Below are positions 20,191 through 30,521 of a stretch of 64,000 bases of DNA, in pieces. The position numbers and the translations under genes were made by a program. Each line of letters starts with the position of its first letter. Position 1 is the stretch's first letter. The notes under the pieces were generated by a model. That model was not told where the DNA came from. It saw nothing but the letters and a program-made list of their open reading frames with translations, and ran no database searches. This DNA comes from Bactericera cockerelli. Lineage: Eukaryota; Arthropoda; Insecta; Hemiptera; Triozidae. The stretch lies in NCBI GenBank assembly GCA_024516035.1, contig CM044959.1, positions 9,553,665 through 9,617,664 of the forward strand, given 5' to 3'.

Positions 20191-21695
20191 TTTTAAATAT
20201 GTATACAATGTATACATATGTATCTACAAATAGCAGGGTCGAGATGATACATTGATACATCGCCAATGGAGGGAGATTTGGAACAATCGAAATGAAGCCG
20301 CTTGCCCAATGGCCCTAACGCCCAGTCAGTTGATTTTTGAATTTCGACACAGTGTTTTAGTTCCAAAATATCAGTTTCATTTTATTTGAGTTTTATTTTT
20401 TTATCATACGTGTTTTAAATTTTAATTTTGACGTACTGAAAAAATAATAGCAAAATTGAACACTGCGGAGTTTTTTTTTTAAACAAGATTTTGAGTTTTT
20501 AAATTGAAGTATCAACTTTGACTTTTAAAAAAGTATGTTAAAAAAAGAGATTATAGGACATTACCTATAGAAGATATTGTTTTTTTTTATAAGTTAAAAA
20601 ATAATAATAAGTAAAATATGAAATATGTTACGTAATTTCTCAAGTACCTATAGGTATTTGCTTAGGTTTTAATACTGTCACTTTTATGATATACATACTT
20701 GTGAAGGTTATTTTTTCTACCACTCTGCCAGGCTACTCACATATTAACCTCAACCAGCCTCTTTTTTCCAGAAAATCAGCAGAACATGGATTGACACTTA
20801 AATTACGTATTCAAAAACGAGACGGTCACCTATCTATTTCATCTACATACTGGACGTTGCTTAATTTCAGTGTTTCGTGTGACATTGGGGTTCATTCAAC
20901 CTGTCATTGCTTTTTTATATTCTTGTAATAGTTTATTAGAATGAGAGAAACAATCAATAATTTTATGGAAGAACTGCCCAAAACCTGGCTTGTTGAAAAA
21001 TGTAAAATAACGTTTCTTACAATAGATATACCTAAGTAATTATTAATTTATTTTTTTACCAAAAGGTACATAATTACCATACATATATTAGAAATTTAAT
21101 TTCACTAAACTCTAGTTATTGTTATCTATCAATATAATTTTCGTTTAAATTTTTACAGGTGATTGATTGAACAGTCATTTCTTGATCAGACTCAGAAATC
21201 ATAAAAAAGCAAGTGTTAATCTACTTATTGAAAAACAAAAAATTGATCGAGCTACAGAAATATATTCAACAAGCCATAGAAATCGATTCATCAAGAATCG
21301 CTTAACCAAGCCACAGAAATATATGTAACGAGCCAAAGAATTCATTTCAAGCCAAAGGATTGTTGATCAAGCCACAGCCTTACAGGACTATATAGTTTTC
21401 AAGAAAACCAAAAATCGTTTGAGAAATCTCCAGGAATAGTCGATTATAAGAATAAATCGAACACATCCAGAAAAATCGAATACATCCCAAGTATCGAATC
21501 TATCACAAGTATCGAATATTTCCTAAACATCCAAATTGACCTGATCAAATAAGATATTGTCAGACTCATAGATCCGACGGTTTATTCATTTGAACTTAGG
21601 TGAGTACATAATTATCTATCAAACTCATGGTTCTCATTTTTTTTTTTTTTTTTTTTTACATAAATAAGGATCACATTTTGAAATAGGATTAAAGC
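20191..21695. other. Intergenic AT-rich DNA
   Basis: No gene seen. 21255-21540 contains degenerate short repeats around AAGCCACAGAAAT and AAGTATCGAAT. A poly(T) run lies at about 21640. Confidence 0.5.
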
Positions 21696-21702
21696 TAAGC
21701 CA

Positions 21703-21980
21703 GCCTCCGTGGCGTAATGGTTAAGACCACTGCCCGTAGTCCAGAGATCCCGAGTTCAATTTCCGGTTGGGGCAGACTTTTCAACGAAAATTCTGTTCCC
21801 TCCAAACACGTGCGGCTGGCATTTCGGCTCTACCCAGGCTGGGTGAGGTTAATGTGGGTAGCTGATGCGATTCCCAGCGAATGGAGGGTAAAACCACCGT
21901 CTTGACTACTTCAAATCAGGATGTACATCAGATTTAGATTGAACTGGTCACAAAAGATCTAAATAGAGGTCGCTGTGATA
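21703..21980 (+). repeat. tRNA-headed SINE, family D (complete)
   Basis: Head CCTCCGTGGCGTAATGGTTA with CCCGTAGTCCAGAGATCCCG, linker with TTCTGTTCCCTCCAAACACG, then the core GGCTGGGTGAGGTTAATGTG and CCCAGCGAATGGAGGGTAAA shared with the 5S SINEs. Confidence 0.85.
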
Positions 21981-22269
21981 ATTGGTGCTTCTCTTGTGGA
22001 GGCGTGGAACTCCAACCAGTCTATAATAAAACTAATAAAAGCCAGAGACGCCCTCAAGTCGTAGTTTAAACCAATCACAGCGCACTATATCCCGAGTTAA
22101 ATTAGATTAAATCTAATCCTGTTTCATAATTCGGCCCTGAGAGTTTTTAGCATGATAAAAGCTTTCATAAGGGGATATTCGTTTTCAGAAGTGTACGCAT
22201 ACGGAGACGCGTTCCCCTATCACACCTCTCACTCCCTCCCCTTTGACCACCGAGCTTGCTCTCACTTGC

Positions 22270-22350
22270 TCTAAATGTTTACCAAACTTGGAACTCGAAC
22301 CCATTACCTCCAGGTTACAAGTCTTATCGATCAAGCTAATGAGAAACCCT
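22270..22350 (-). repeat. Family B SINE head fragment (inverted)
   Basis: On the minus strand: TTAGCTTGATCGATAAGAC and TTGTAACCTGGAGGTAATGG, the family B head. Confidence 0.65.
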
Positions 22351-22434
22351 AAAAAACCAGTTAAACTTGTTAAATCACTGAAGTGATTATATAAAAATGT
22401 CATACGTGAGGGATGGGACCGTATATGGAAGGAA

Positions 22435-22660
22435 AATGTGCTGTTACCCAGCACCTAAATTGGAAATATTGTGTCACTTCTCGCTCATCAGAGGGGAGTC
22501 ATGCTACGGAATGGCAAGGTACAAAACAGACCACAAGCAAACAAGCATCTACACTTCTACAGTATTTCCTGTTTCATGGTTACGAAATAAAAAAGGATGT
22601 GTAGCTACAACACAGACCACAAGCGTCTACAGTAGCTACTCTTTCATGGCTACGAAATAA
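22435..22660 (+). repeat. Family G SINE tail
   Basis: Shares TATTGTGTCACTTCTCGCTC, CATCAGAGGGGAG and TTTCATGGCTACGAAA with 58625-58760, where the words follow a tRNA-like head. Here only the tail is present. Confidence 0.65.
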
Positions 22661-23084
22661 AAAATAAAAAAGACACTCATATTAAAAAAATATGTATATT
22701 ATATATACCTTCCTGCCTAGTTTATGATCCTGAACCCCGTCCATCAGAAATTTACACCTCCGCCAGAGCCTATTTGTACATAAGAATTACGTCAAAAGGA
22801 TGATCTAAAAATAAAATATCATGTCGATAGGTAATAAAACAGAAAAACATATCGACCCAGCCGAAGATACTTGAAAAACGAGGCATCGAATCTGATGCAC
22901 ATAAAATAGATTCTCACGAAAATAAGACAACACATTCCGAAGTGGTACTAAAATTTAATTAAAATAAGAAATCTAATAATAAAATAAAACAGGCGAGATT
23001 GTCACTTGAAATTTTGGCATCACCTAAAGTAGGTACGCAGAGCCACGACAGTACTAATTGAACGTGGATAAGTTTTGTGTTATT

Positions 23085-23151
23085 GTTAACTAGCCGGGGC
23101 CCCGTACTTTGCTACGGTGGATGCAAAATCGGTCAAGGCATGGCCGTAACG
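23085..23151 (+). repeat. 5' piece of an ACTAGCGGG-family repeat, the LINE target
   Basis: ACTAGCCGGGGCCCCGTAC is a divergent hairpin start, followed by CAAGGCATGGCCGTAACG. The last 12 bases (23140-23151) are repeated after the LINE at 30407-30418, so the LINE split this repeat. Confidence 0.7.
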
Positions 23152-24001
23152 CTCCCGGTGGGTGTCGTGGCCTTGAGCGTGGCCCGGGGGCTTGAGCCAG
23201 TAACGTGGAGCCCAGAGGAATGGGGTCCCTCTTGGTGCGCTGAAGCGTTCTGGGGACTAACTAAACGACACAACGCTGAGTTTCCTGCCCTGATCAGGTG
23301 GTTTCCTTGGTTCGAGTTGACTCGCGACCTCCACTGCCTTTCCGTGCTTGATCGCCGGCGACGGTGATTTTTGTACGTGTTTGGCGGTGGTGGTCGCGTT
23401 TTGCTCGGATCATTTTCGGAGCTACTACAGGGTATAAACCAGCATTTGGGACTTGTAGTTTTTGAACTCCTGTCTAACGCCCAGGCATGCGGGGAGACGC
23501 CCACTGCCCCGTCGTAAAGATGGTCGTGGTGGCGCTGGCTCCCAGCTCCTGGGTAGTCGAACGCAATGCTAGCCTACGGGCTATTGGCACACTGTAGCCC
23601 ATGATTGACGGGTTGGGTTCCCCAAGTGGCCCGACAGCCATTCAGTGGATGCTGAAAACTCGGCGGCTGCGATGAAAGAGGCAGAAGTACCCCGCGTGTT
23701 GGGTCCTCGGCTGGAGGGTGTTGGAACCACCCACGGTCGTCCCGGCTTGGCACGCGGGGGAAATCGCCTCTTTTTAATGCAAATAAAAACGTGATGCTAC
23801 ATGGTACTAAATTTATTTAGTACCTTAAGCTAATTTTGCTAAGTGTTGGAAATTTTCAAAGTCCCGAAATTTTTCAATGTTCAGAAATTCTTTGCCACAG
23901 GGTACTTAGTATTTCTGAGTTGCCACAGAGTACTAAGTTCCCCTTCTTTTCTGAAAAATCCCAAGTCTGGGATTTCAGGTTTTTCCTTTTGCTGACCAAG
24001 C

Positions 24002-24500
24002 GCCAGCCCCCAAAGTGTTAGCATGGAGGGGGCGCAGCTTAGGTCAGTTCTCTGCGGAGGCCGTGACGCCGCAGAGCGTTGTTACCCGGGCGATTTTCCA
24101 TGGGCCCGTGAGTACGTGCGGTCGGGGGTGGAAATGCTTAGGCAGGACTGCCCCTACGGCCAAACGCTCACGACTACGACCCATTTTGTACATTTTTGTA
24201 CCGCCAGCTGGGCGCCATGCCCCTTTAAGTGCATAGCACGGATGGGGCGCAGTCCACGCTGGTTCCCCGCGGAGGCTGTGTCGCCGCGGGGCGTTTTTCG
24301 AGCTGTTCCCTTACCTTTATTCTTTCTACCGACGCAACTGCCGTAACGGCGGGGCTGAACCAAGTAGGCTTCGCTGGGTATGCTGCGTCGGTATCTTGCC
24401 CACCGCTGATTGAGCGCCAGTTATCTAAGTGCATAGCACGGAGGGAACGCAGCTGCTTTCAGTTCCCCGCGGAGGCCGTGACGCCGCGGGGCGATTTTAT
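24002..24500 (+). repeat. Tandem 200-bp units with hairpins in LINE 5' UTR
   Basis: Three units beginning near 24021, 24231 and 24431 share the words GCATAGCACGGA and GGCGCAG and a hairpin. Hairpins at 24050-24076, 24265-24291 and 24465-24491 each have a perfect 8-bp stem and an 11-nt loop. The second and third are exactly 200 bp apart. Confidence 0.85.
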
Positions 24501-25011
24501 GCTCTAATTTACCTGATATTGATTTTCGATCCGCCCGGATAGCGAAGTCCGCCCACGACTAGACCTTGGTCGACTCGTGGTTCCGGTCTGGCGCTTCCGG
24601 GTTCTCCCTATTTATGACCGAATTCCTATGACTACCCTTTGGCTACGATACATTACCTCGATTCGAATGGGACATCCTATTTAGGAAAGCGGGTACGGCG
24701 ATCTCCGTCAGGCTACGTGGTAAGTAGCCTGCATTGCGAGAAGTGACCCTATGCAGCGCACCTAGGATGTAGGCTCCCGGCGTCAACGCGCCGCTGCCCG
24801 AGGAAGTGATGATACGCTGGGGTATATGGCACGGGGTCGCACAACACTGTCACACCTGCCACATAAGTTCACTTATGTGGTATGGTACTAGTCGGCCTCA
24901 AAACCACTGTAGCGAATGGTAAGGCTGCAGCAGTGGTTGCCCCTTCCAATACCCAAAATAAAGGCAACAGCGTTCGGAGACTGATCATCACTTTGGAGTC
25001 CTCCCACCGCC

Positions 25012-26751
25012 ATGAGTTCTCTCAATCAAAACCCTACCCCCCAAAAATCCAACCCCGCTGAGGAGGTTGCAAGTACCGTTGTCGACCTTGCGACCCCCTC
25101 CGTTATTGCGAAGCCGCGCTTCGTGGTCGATGCTCGTTCACCGCTCGCGAAGTCGACTTACGCATTCATCGAGGTTCACTCCAGCCCACCGTCTGGAGAA
25201 GCAACCGCGGAGAAGGAAGACGAGACGAGGAAGAGAAATCGGGATTCGGATGGAAGTCAAGAGACTTCTCCGAACCCGAAATCCAAAACCGCGAAGGTTA
25301 TTATACCTCCCAGTACGCCTTTCGATGGTACTGAAAACCCGGACACCGAAGAAATCCCGCCCGCTTCCCTGCCGCCCGCAGGCCCGAGCGTCGCACGCGT
25401 TTCTGAGGACGACCCTCGAGAGTTTGACAGCATCGAGGAGTGCGTCCAAGAGCTGGAGCAGATAATGGTCCAGAAGAAATACGGGGGACGCATAAATAAC
25501 GACATGGTCTTCGAGTGCTTGAGGCTCTTCGCCGCCATCCGCAGCGACCTTGTTTCCGTAAGGGACAAGTTCGAGCAGCGGATGATGGACAAGATGAGGA
25601 CCCTAATGAAACAGCAAGTAGACATTGCTGTTGCTGAAGCACTCCAGGCCCAGGCCGCATCAGGGAATTCAGCCACCCCCAGCGTGCCCAAGACCAAGTC
25701 CAAGGCAACCAAGTCTGCCAATAAGACCAATAATCCGGCGAAGGCCGGCGCAGTTGCCATCAAACCAACTGTTGCCGCCACACCTCAAGTCGCCGGGTCG
25801 AGTACAGCCGGACCAGGAACCACTCCTGTCTACACTGTGGAACCCATGGACACGGACACTGACTCTGACGCGTTTACCGTGGTCGGGCCGAAGAAGCAGC
25901 CAAAGCGGAAGGCCAAAGAGTCCTACGCGACAAAGGCGAAAGTGCCGCCTACGGCCGGTACCCCTAAACCTGGTTCTAAGGCCGCGCCGAAACCCAAGCC
26001 AAAGCGTAAGCCTAGGCGAAGGAATCGAGCGGCCTCACCCAGGAAGGGACTTCTAGTTAAACCGGCCCAGGACCAGACTGTCGAGCAGCTTAAAGCCAAG
26101 CTCCAGTCCGAGCTGAATCCTGGCCAAATGGGAATTGGCGTTAAACGCCTAATAACGTCAAGAGAAGGCATCCGTGTGGAAGTAGCGGAGGCAGACGTGC
26201 CCGCGATGAAAGCGGCCGCCACGTCAAAAGGGTTCTGCTGCGCAGATTTGGCGGACCACCGTAGCCCCAGAATGGTGATCTACGATGTGATGGAGAAGGA
26301 TGAAGCAGCCGTTATAGCTGCCATCCGGGCACAAAACACAATTCCTGATGCCCCCATCAAAGTCGTGGGTCGATTCAACGGCCGCGACGGTTCAGCCAAC
26401 TGGATCATTGAGATCGACCCAGCCCTGCGAAAACAGATTCTTGGAGCCAAGCGGCTATATGTTGGATGGCAATCGTGCCGAGTCGCGGACTATTGCCGGC
26501 TAACAATTTGTTTCCGGTGTATGCAGTATGGACACACAGCCAAGGATTGTAGAAACGATCCTAGGTGCCTACGCTGCACCGGGAAACATGAGCGGACCCT
26601 ATGCCCGCAAAAAGATGACCGTGGCGCCCAGAAATGTGCGAGTTGCTTGGACGCTAAGTTCAAGAAACTCGACCATCTACCTGGTACTGCTGGTTGCCCA
26701 GTTTATGCACGGAAGTTGCAAAACTTCAAAGCCACAATTAACTACGGCTAG
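25012..26751 (+). CDS. LINE ORF1: gag-like nucleic-acid-binding protein
   Basis: 579 aa. Probable RNA-binding/chaperone protein of the retrotransposon ribonucleoprotein particle. The N-terminal half is low-complexity and Pro/Ser/Lys-rich, with a basic stretch (PKPKPKRKPRRRNRAAS) resembling a nuclear localisation signal near residues 325-345. The C-terminal part holds the zinc knuckles CFRCMQYGHTAKDC and CLRCTGKHERTLC from about residue 500, then a further Cys cluster (CASC to GCPVY), as in R1/TRAS-type ORF1. The start ATG follows the GC-rich 5' UTR. The stop TAG is two bases before the ORF2 ATG, which suggests termination-reinitiation. Function is inferred from family resemblance. Confidence 0.9.
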   Translation: MSSLNQNPTPQKSNPAEEVASTVVDLATPSVIAKPRFVVDARSPLAKSTYAFIEVHSSPPSGEATAEKEDETRKRNRDSDGSQETSPNPKSKTAKVIIPPSTPFDGTENPDTEEIPPASLPPAGPSVARVSEDDPREFDSIEECVQELEQIMVQKKYGGRINNDMVFECLRLFAAIRSDLVSVRDKFEQRMMDKMRTLMKQQVDIAVAEALQAQAASGNSATPSVPKTKSKATKSANKTNNPAKAGAVAIKPTVAATPQVAGSSTAGPGTTPVYTVEPMDTDTDSDAFTVVGPKKQPKRKAKESYATKAKVPPTAGTPKPGSKAAPKPKPKRKPRRRNRAASPRKGLLVKPAQDQTVEQLKAKLQSELNPGQMGIGVKRLITSREGIRVEVAEADVPAMKAAATSKGFCCADLADHRSPRMVIYDVMEKDEAAVIAAIRAQNTIPDAPIKVVGRFNGRDGSANWIIEIDPALRKQILGAKRLYVGWQSCRVADYCRLTICFRCMQYGHTAKDCRNDPRCLRCTGKHERTLCPQKDDRGAQKCASCLDAKFKKLDHLPGTAGCPVYARKLQNFKATINYG

Positions 26752-26753
26752 TC

Positions 26754-29700
26754 ATGTCAAGTCTTCCCTTAAATGTTAATCGTGTAAATGTTAATCGTAC
26801 TTGTATTAATGTTTCGGATTCTATGTTTAAGTGTATCCAGATCAACTTGGACAACTCGGAGCTCGCAACCACGGAACTCAGCAGTATCTTGGAGAGAGAG
26901 AAGGCGGACGTCGCACTCCTTCAAGAGCCCTACACATTCAGAGGGAAACTCCCGGGGTTCCATGGCGGCAGGATTGTGCAGTCGACGACGTCCGGAGCCA
27001 GAGTCTATGCGGCAATCGTGGTGACAAATCCAGCTCTGGGGACAATGGCGCTTCCACACTTGGCGAACGAGTTCTTCTGTGCCTGCGAGGTCCTCATCAA
27101 GCGTGCAGGAGGCCGGGACCGTAGCATCTACTTCGTCTCGGCCTACTTCAAACATTCCAAGCCTATCGATGGAATGTTGACTGCCCTTGATGACATCCTC
27201 ACCCAACTGGCCGGACGAGAAGTCGTCATCTGCGCTGATGTCAACGCCAAGTCTTCTCTTTGGCACGACATCACCCTTGTCCACCAGCAGCGATGTTCAA
27301 GAGCGGAGAAGCTCGAGCAGCTCATTGCGGCGCGTGACCTCGTCATCTGCAATAGAGCTGGGCAGCCACCCACCTTTGAGCAGCATTCTGGGTCGAGCAA
27401 CATCGATGTCACCCTTGCCACCCCCCACCTGGCAAGCGAGGTCGTCGGCTGGACTGTCGAGAGGCGCGGAGTCAGCAGCAACCACGGACTCATCAGGTTT
27501 GGTGTCTCCAGGATGAAGCCTGACCTCCCTCCACCGACTCGGTACAATCTCAAGGACGCAAACTGGGACCTCTTCGAGAACGTCTTGAGGCGGAAGCTGG
27601 ACAGAACTGAAATGCAGATCCCCGTCGACAACACACCACATGCTGTCGATGTTAAGGTGCGCCTTCTCACCACGGCGTACCAAGAGACCTGCAGGGAAGT
27701 TCTGGGAATGGCCAAGCCAAGCGGATACCGAGGGACAATCTGGTGGTCACAGCGTCTCTGCACACTGAAGAGACAGTCCAACCAGGCCAGGCGCTCTTTC
27801 CAGACTGCAGTGGACCCTGAGGAACGAGAGACCAGGAGAGGTCGCTGGAAATCCGCACTCTCCCGGTATAAGTCGGCAGTCCGGCGAGCCAAGGCGAGGT
27901 CGTGGGAGCGAGCTGTTCACGAGAGCATAACGAGCAATCCCTTCGGATGGCTCTACAAACTCTCGGCCGGCAAGCTCCACCCCAGACTCATGCTCCAGTC
28001 AGTTGTCACCTCCAGCGCTGGGCACTCCCTCTCCATCGAAGACACAGCCAGGGCCTACCTGGACACTTTGATCCCGTCGGACGCTGCCCCGCCCAATCTT
28101 GATCTTGTCGGCGCTTCAGAAAACCTCAGTGATGTGCGGTTCACCCACGCTGAGGTCGAAGTGGCGCTTAGACAAATCAAGACAAACAAGGCTCCTGGAC
28201 TCGATGGCATCCCTGGGACATCTATCCGGAAGACCCTGCACGTCGCCAGACCCATCATGCTCGCAGTTGCCAACCAGTGCCTGGATCTCGGCTACTTCCC
28301 GGCTGCATGGAAGGAGGGACTCCTCCGACACATCCCGAAAGGAGCTGATAGAGACCCCGCCCTGATCAAGTCCTACCGACCCCTCACCCTACTGCCGGAA
28401 TTCTCCAAAGTCTTGGAGAGGCTGATCAGAGGGAAGATCTACAGCTCCATACCGGGGAGAGTCTACTCGCCGCGGCAGTTTGGATTCGTTGCTGGATCCA
28501 ACACCACCAGGGCGCTGATGGACCTCATGAGGACGGCCGAGACACTCAACCAGCCCTACATGATTGCTGTCATGGTGGACATTGCGGGCGCCTTCGACAA
28601 CGCGCGCTGGGACATCATCCTCAGCCGTCTAGTCGAGCGCAACCTCCCGCAAAAGCTCATCAATGTTGTCCGGAGCTACTTCACGGATCGCCGAGTTATC
28701 TTCAAGGCTGAGACCGTTGAAGTGGCAAAGGCGACGACGAGGGGCTGTCCGCAGGGTAGCATTCTGGGGCCGGATGGGTGGAACCTGCTGCTGGATCCGC
28801 TGCTCAACCTCGATTTGCCGCCGAACTGCCACATCTTCGCGTATGCGGACGATATCACCGTCCTCATCACTGGAGATGTGGCCAGGGAGGTAAGTGAAAG
28901 AGGGCAGGCGGCCATGGAGGCCATCAATAGATGGACAGCAGAGAACGGGCTGAGTGTTGCACCCGACAAGTGCAAATGGCTGTCTCTGAGGGGTTTCTCG
29001 AGGATGGAAGGTGGGAGAAGAGTCACTCGGGTGCTGCCGCCGCTCAAGCTTGGAGGAACCACGGTACACATGGCGAGGTACTCTACACTGCTCGGAGTCA
29101 CTCTCGACGACTGCGGATTCTTCCTGAAGCATGTCGAAGAGAGAATGGCCTCGGGCATAAAGAGCTTTGCCATGCTCCGGCGGGTGTTCTCCAGAACATG
29201 GGGCACGAGAGCGGAAGGACTCAAGTTGATCTACCGGGCTGCAGTCATTCCGAGAGCAACCTATGGAGTTGCGCTTTGGGGCCATCAGCTGTACACCAGA
29301 CGGAAGATAATCGCCCAGCGTCTCAGAACCTGCCAAAGGTTCTGCACCATCGCCATATGTGGAGCCGCTGCCAGCACAAGCCACGTGGCAACCCAGGTCT
29401 TGGCGGGAGAGCCCCCCCTGGACATGGTTGCAAGCGAGCTGTATGTGCTGGAAATGCTTCGCAACGGCGATGACTCTGCTGTTCACCTGGGCGAGGACAT
29501 TCAACTGGCTGGTCAGGACGTCAACACGCTGAAGACGCGGCTGCGGGAGATCACCCTTGACAAGTGGCAGGCTGAATGGGACAGTGCGGACACCGGCCGA
29601 ACCACCTACGCCTTCTTCCCCAACATCCGGGAGAGGCTGAAGGTGAAGTTCGGACACAACCGGCGCCTATCACGCACCCTCACCAGCCACTGCAGTATAT

Positions 29701-29963
29701 ACGGCGATTACCGGTGCCGTATATTGAAGAGGCCGGGCGAGGATGGTAAGTGTGCGGTCTGTGCGGTACCTGATACCGTACTCCACCGCATAACTGCCTG
29801 TCCCAACCACATCAACAGCCGGAGGAAGCTACTGATGATCTCCCCATCACTAGACCCGCGGGAGATGGCTGCAAGCGAAGACGGAAGGAAGGTCCTGGAG
29901 GACTTCGGATCTGCGGATACTGCCCCTAGTCAGGCTGAACTAAGTAGGGTTGACGACGGGTAG
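26754..29963 (+). CDS. LINE ORF2: endonuclease-reverse transcriptase
   Basis: 1069 aa, intact. Apurinic/apyrimidinic-like endonuclease at about residues 20-240 (QINLDNS, VALLQEPY, VVICADVNAKSSLWHD, IDVTLA, SSNHGLIRFGV). RT at about residues 460-750 (NKAPGLDGIPG, YRPLTLLPEFSKVLERLI, VMVDIAGAFDNARWD, GCPQGSILGPDGWN, catalytic FAYADDITVLI near residue 697). C-terminal zinc finger C-x2-C-x7-H-x4-C near residue 1000 (CAVCAVPDTVLHRITAC). The endonuclease nicks the target and the RT primes reverse transcription there. The ATG lies two bases after the ORF1 stop, so translation probably depends on ORF1 termination. No frameshift was found. Confidence 0.95.
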   Translation: MSSLPLNVNRVNVNRTCINVSDSMFKCIQINLDNSELATTELSSILEREKADVALLQEPYTFRGKLPGFHGGRIVQSTTSGARVYAAIVVTNPALGTMALPHLANEFFCACEVLIKRAGGRDRSIYFVSAYFKHSKPIDGMLTALDDILTQLAGREVVICADVNAKSSLWHDITLVHQQRCSRAEKLEQLIAARDLVICNRAGQPPTFEQHSGSSNIDVTLATPHLASEVVGWTVERRGVSSNHGLIRFGVSRMKPDLPPPTRYNLKDANWDLFENVLRRKLDRTEMQIPVDNTPHAVDVKVRLLTTAYQETCREVLGMAKPSGYRGTIWWSQRLCTLKRQSNQARRSFQTAVDPEERETRRGRWKSALSRYKSAVRRAKARSWERAVHESITSNPFGWLYKLSAGKLHPRLMLQSVVTSSAGHSLSIEDTARAYLDTLIPSDAAPPNLDLVGASENLSDVRFTHAEVEVALRQIKTNKAPGLDGIPGTSIRKTLHVARPIMLAVANQCLDLGYFPAAWKEGLLRHIPKGADRDPALIKSYRPLTLLPEFSKVLERLIRGKIYSSIPGRVYSPRQFGFVAGSNTTRALMDLMRTAETLNQPYMIAVMVDIAGAFDNARWDIILSRLVERNLPQKLINVVRSYFTDRRVIFKAETVEVAKATTRGCPQGSILGPDGWNLLLDPLLNLDLPPNCHIFAYADDITVLITGDVAREVSERGQAAMEAINRWTAENGLSVAPDKCKWLSLRGFSRMEGGRRVTRVLPPLKLGGTTVHMARYSTLLGVTLDDCGFFLKHVEERMASGIKSFAMLRRVFSRTWGTRAEGLKLIYRAAVIPRATYGVALWGHQLYTRRKIIAQRLRTCQRFCTIAICGAAASTSHVATQVLAGEPPLDMVASELYVLEMLRNGDDSAVHLGEDIQLAGQDVNTLKTRLREITLDKWQAEWDSADTGRTTYAFFPNIRERLKVKFGHNRRLSRTLTSHCSIYGDYRCRILKRPGEDGKCAVCAVPDTVLHRITACPNHINSRRKLLMISPSLDPREMAASEDGRKVLEDFGSADTAPSQAELSRVDDG

Positions 29964-30129
29964 TGTACATCCAATGTGAAGAAGTGCTCCAACAGGACAT
30001 TGTGATATTTCTGTTTTACCAATCTGTGATATTATTGTGATATATATGTTCGTGTGTTGTAAATATACTTTTCGTTTCGATTGAATGTTCAATGTTTGAA
30101 TGTTCGATGTTCGAATAAGTGTATACAAA

Positions 30130-30375
30130 GGAAGACCCAGAATGGGAAACCGCAGACTCGACACCCAGAATGGGGTCGAGTTAAAACCCGGACGCAGAAT
30201 GCGCCAGGAAAAGTCTCCAGACAAATCCAATCGTGAGGCAGAATGCCCCCGTGTTGTAACCGGACGCAAGAATTAAGTCAGTTCCACTCCTGAAACACTC
30301 CAAGTCCAAGCTCATCTTAGGACTGAGCACGCGAAGCTTTAAGGGCTTATAGCCTAGGTGCACCCAGAATGGGGA
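30130..30375 (+). promoter_or_regulatory. LINE 3' UTR hairpin array with AGAAT loops
   Basis: Five stem-loops share the loop AGAAT: 30136-30146, 30157-30180 (nine base pairs with a bulged A), 30193-30203, 30237-30247 and 30363-30373. Stems differ (CCC/GGG, CGC/GCG, GGC/GCC) yet stay complementary. A role in RT or ORF1 recognition is an inference. Confidence 0.7.
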
Positions 30376-30406
30376 CCTCGCGTGCTTGGAATCAAGTGTT
30401 CTCTAG

Positions 30407-30480
30407 ATGGCCGTAACGATAGAAATGACAGTAACTAAAAACAGTCTAACGTCCTGTTTTTTTTTTTTTTTTTTTTTTTT
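30407..30480 (+). repeat. 3' target duplication and flank with poly(T)
   Basis: ATGGCCGTAACG (30407-30418) is the second copy of the LINE target duplication. It is followed by about 40 bp of flank and a run of about 26 T. Confidence 0.75.
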
Positions 30481-30521
30481 TTGTCTACATACGACTTCAA
30501 ATGTCCAAATTATATTCAAAC

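Larger units (their letters stand above)
23152..30406 (+). mobile_element. Full-length R1-clade LINE with 12-bp target duplication
   Basis: Complete two-ORF non-LTR retrotransposon of about 7.25 kb: long GC-rich 5' UTR (23152-25011), ORF1 (gag-like), ORF2 (endonuclease, RT, zinc finger) and a structured 3' UTR without a poly(A) tail. Both borders abut the same 12 bases, ATGGCCGTAACG (23140-23151 and 30407-30418). Both ORFs are uninterrupted, so it is young and possibly active. Its base composition (GC-rich) stands out sharply from the AT-rich surroundings. R1-clade placement rests on ORF1 zinc knuckles, the apurinic-type endonuclease, the RT block style and the terminal C-x2-C-x7-H-x4-C motif. 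Confidence 0.9.

Noticed and set aside
23133..24507. Several short frames in the LINE 5' UTR
   Set aside because: GC-rich UTR sequence with few stops; the frames overlap one another and change between tandem units.
28629..29657. 342-codon minus-strand frame inside LINE ORF2
   Set aside because: Antisense shadow of the RT coding sequence, caused by its high GC content.
27500..30400. Idea that the R1-like LINE is inserted in 28S rDNA
   Set aside because: No rRNA sequence flanks it; the flanks match a dispersed hairpin repeat.
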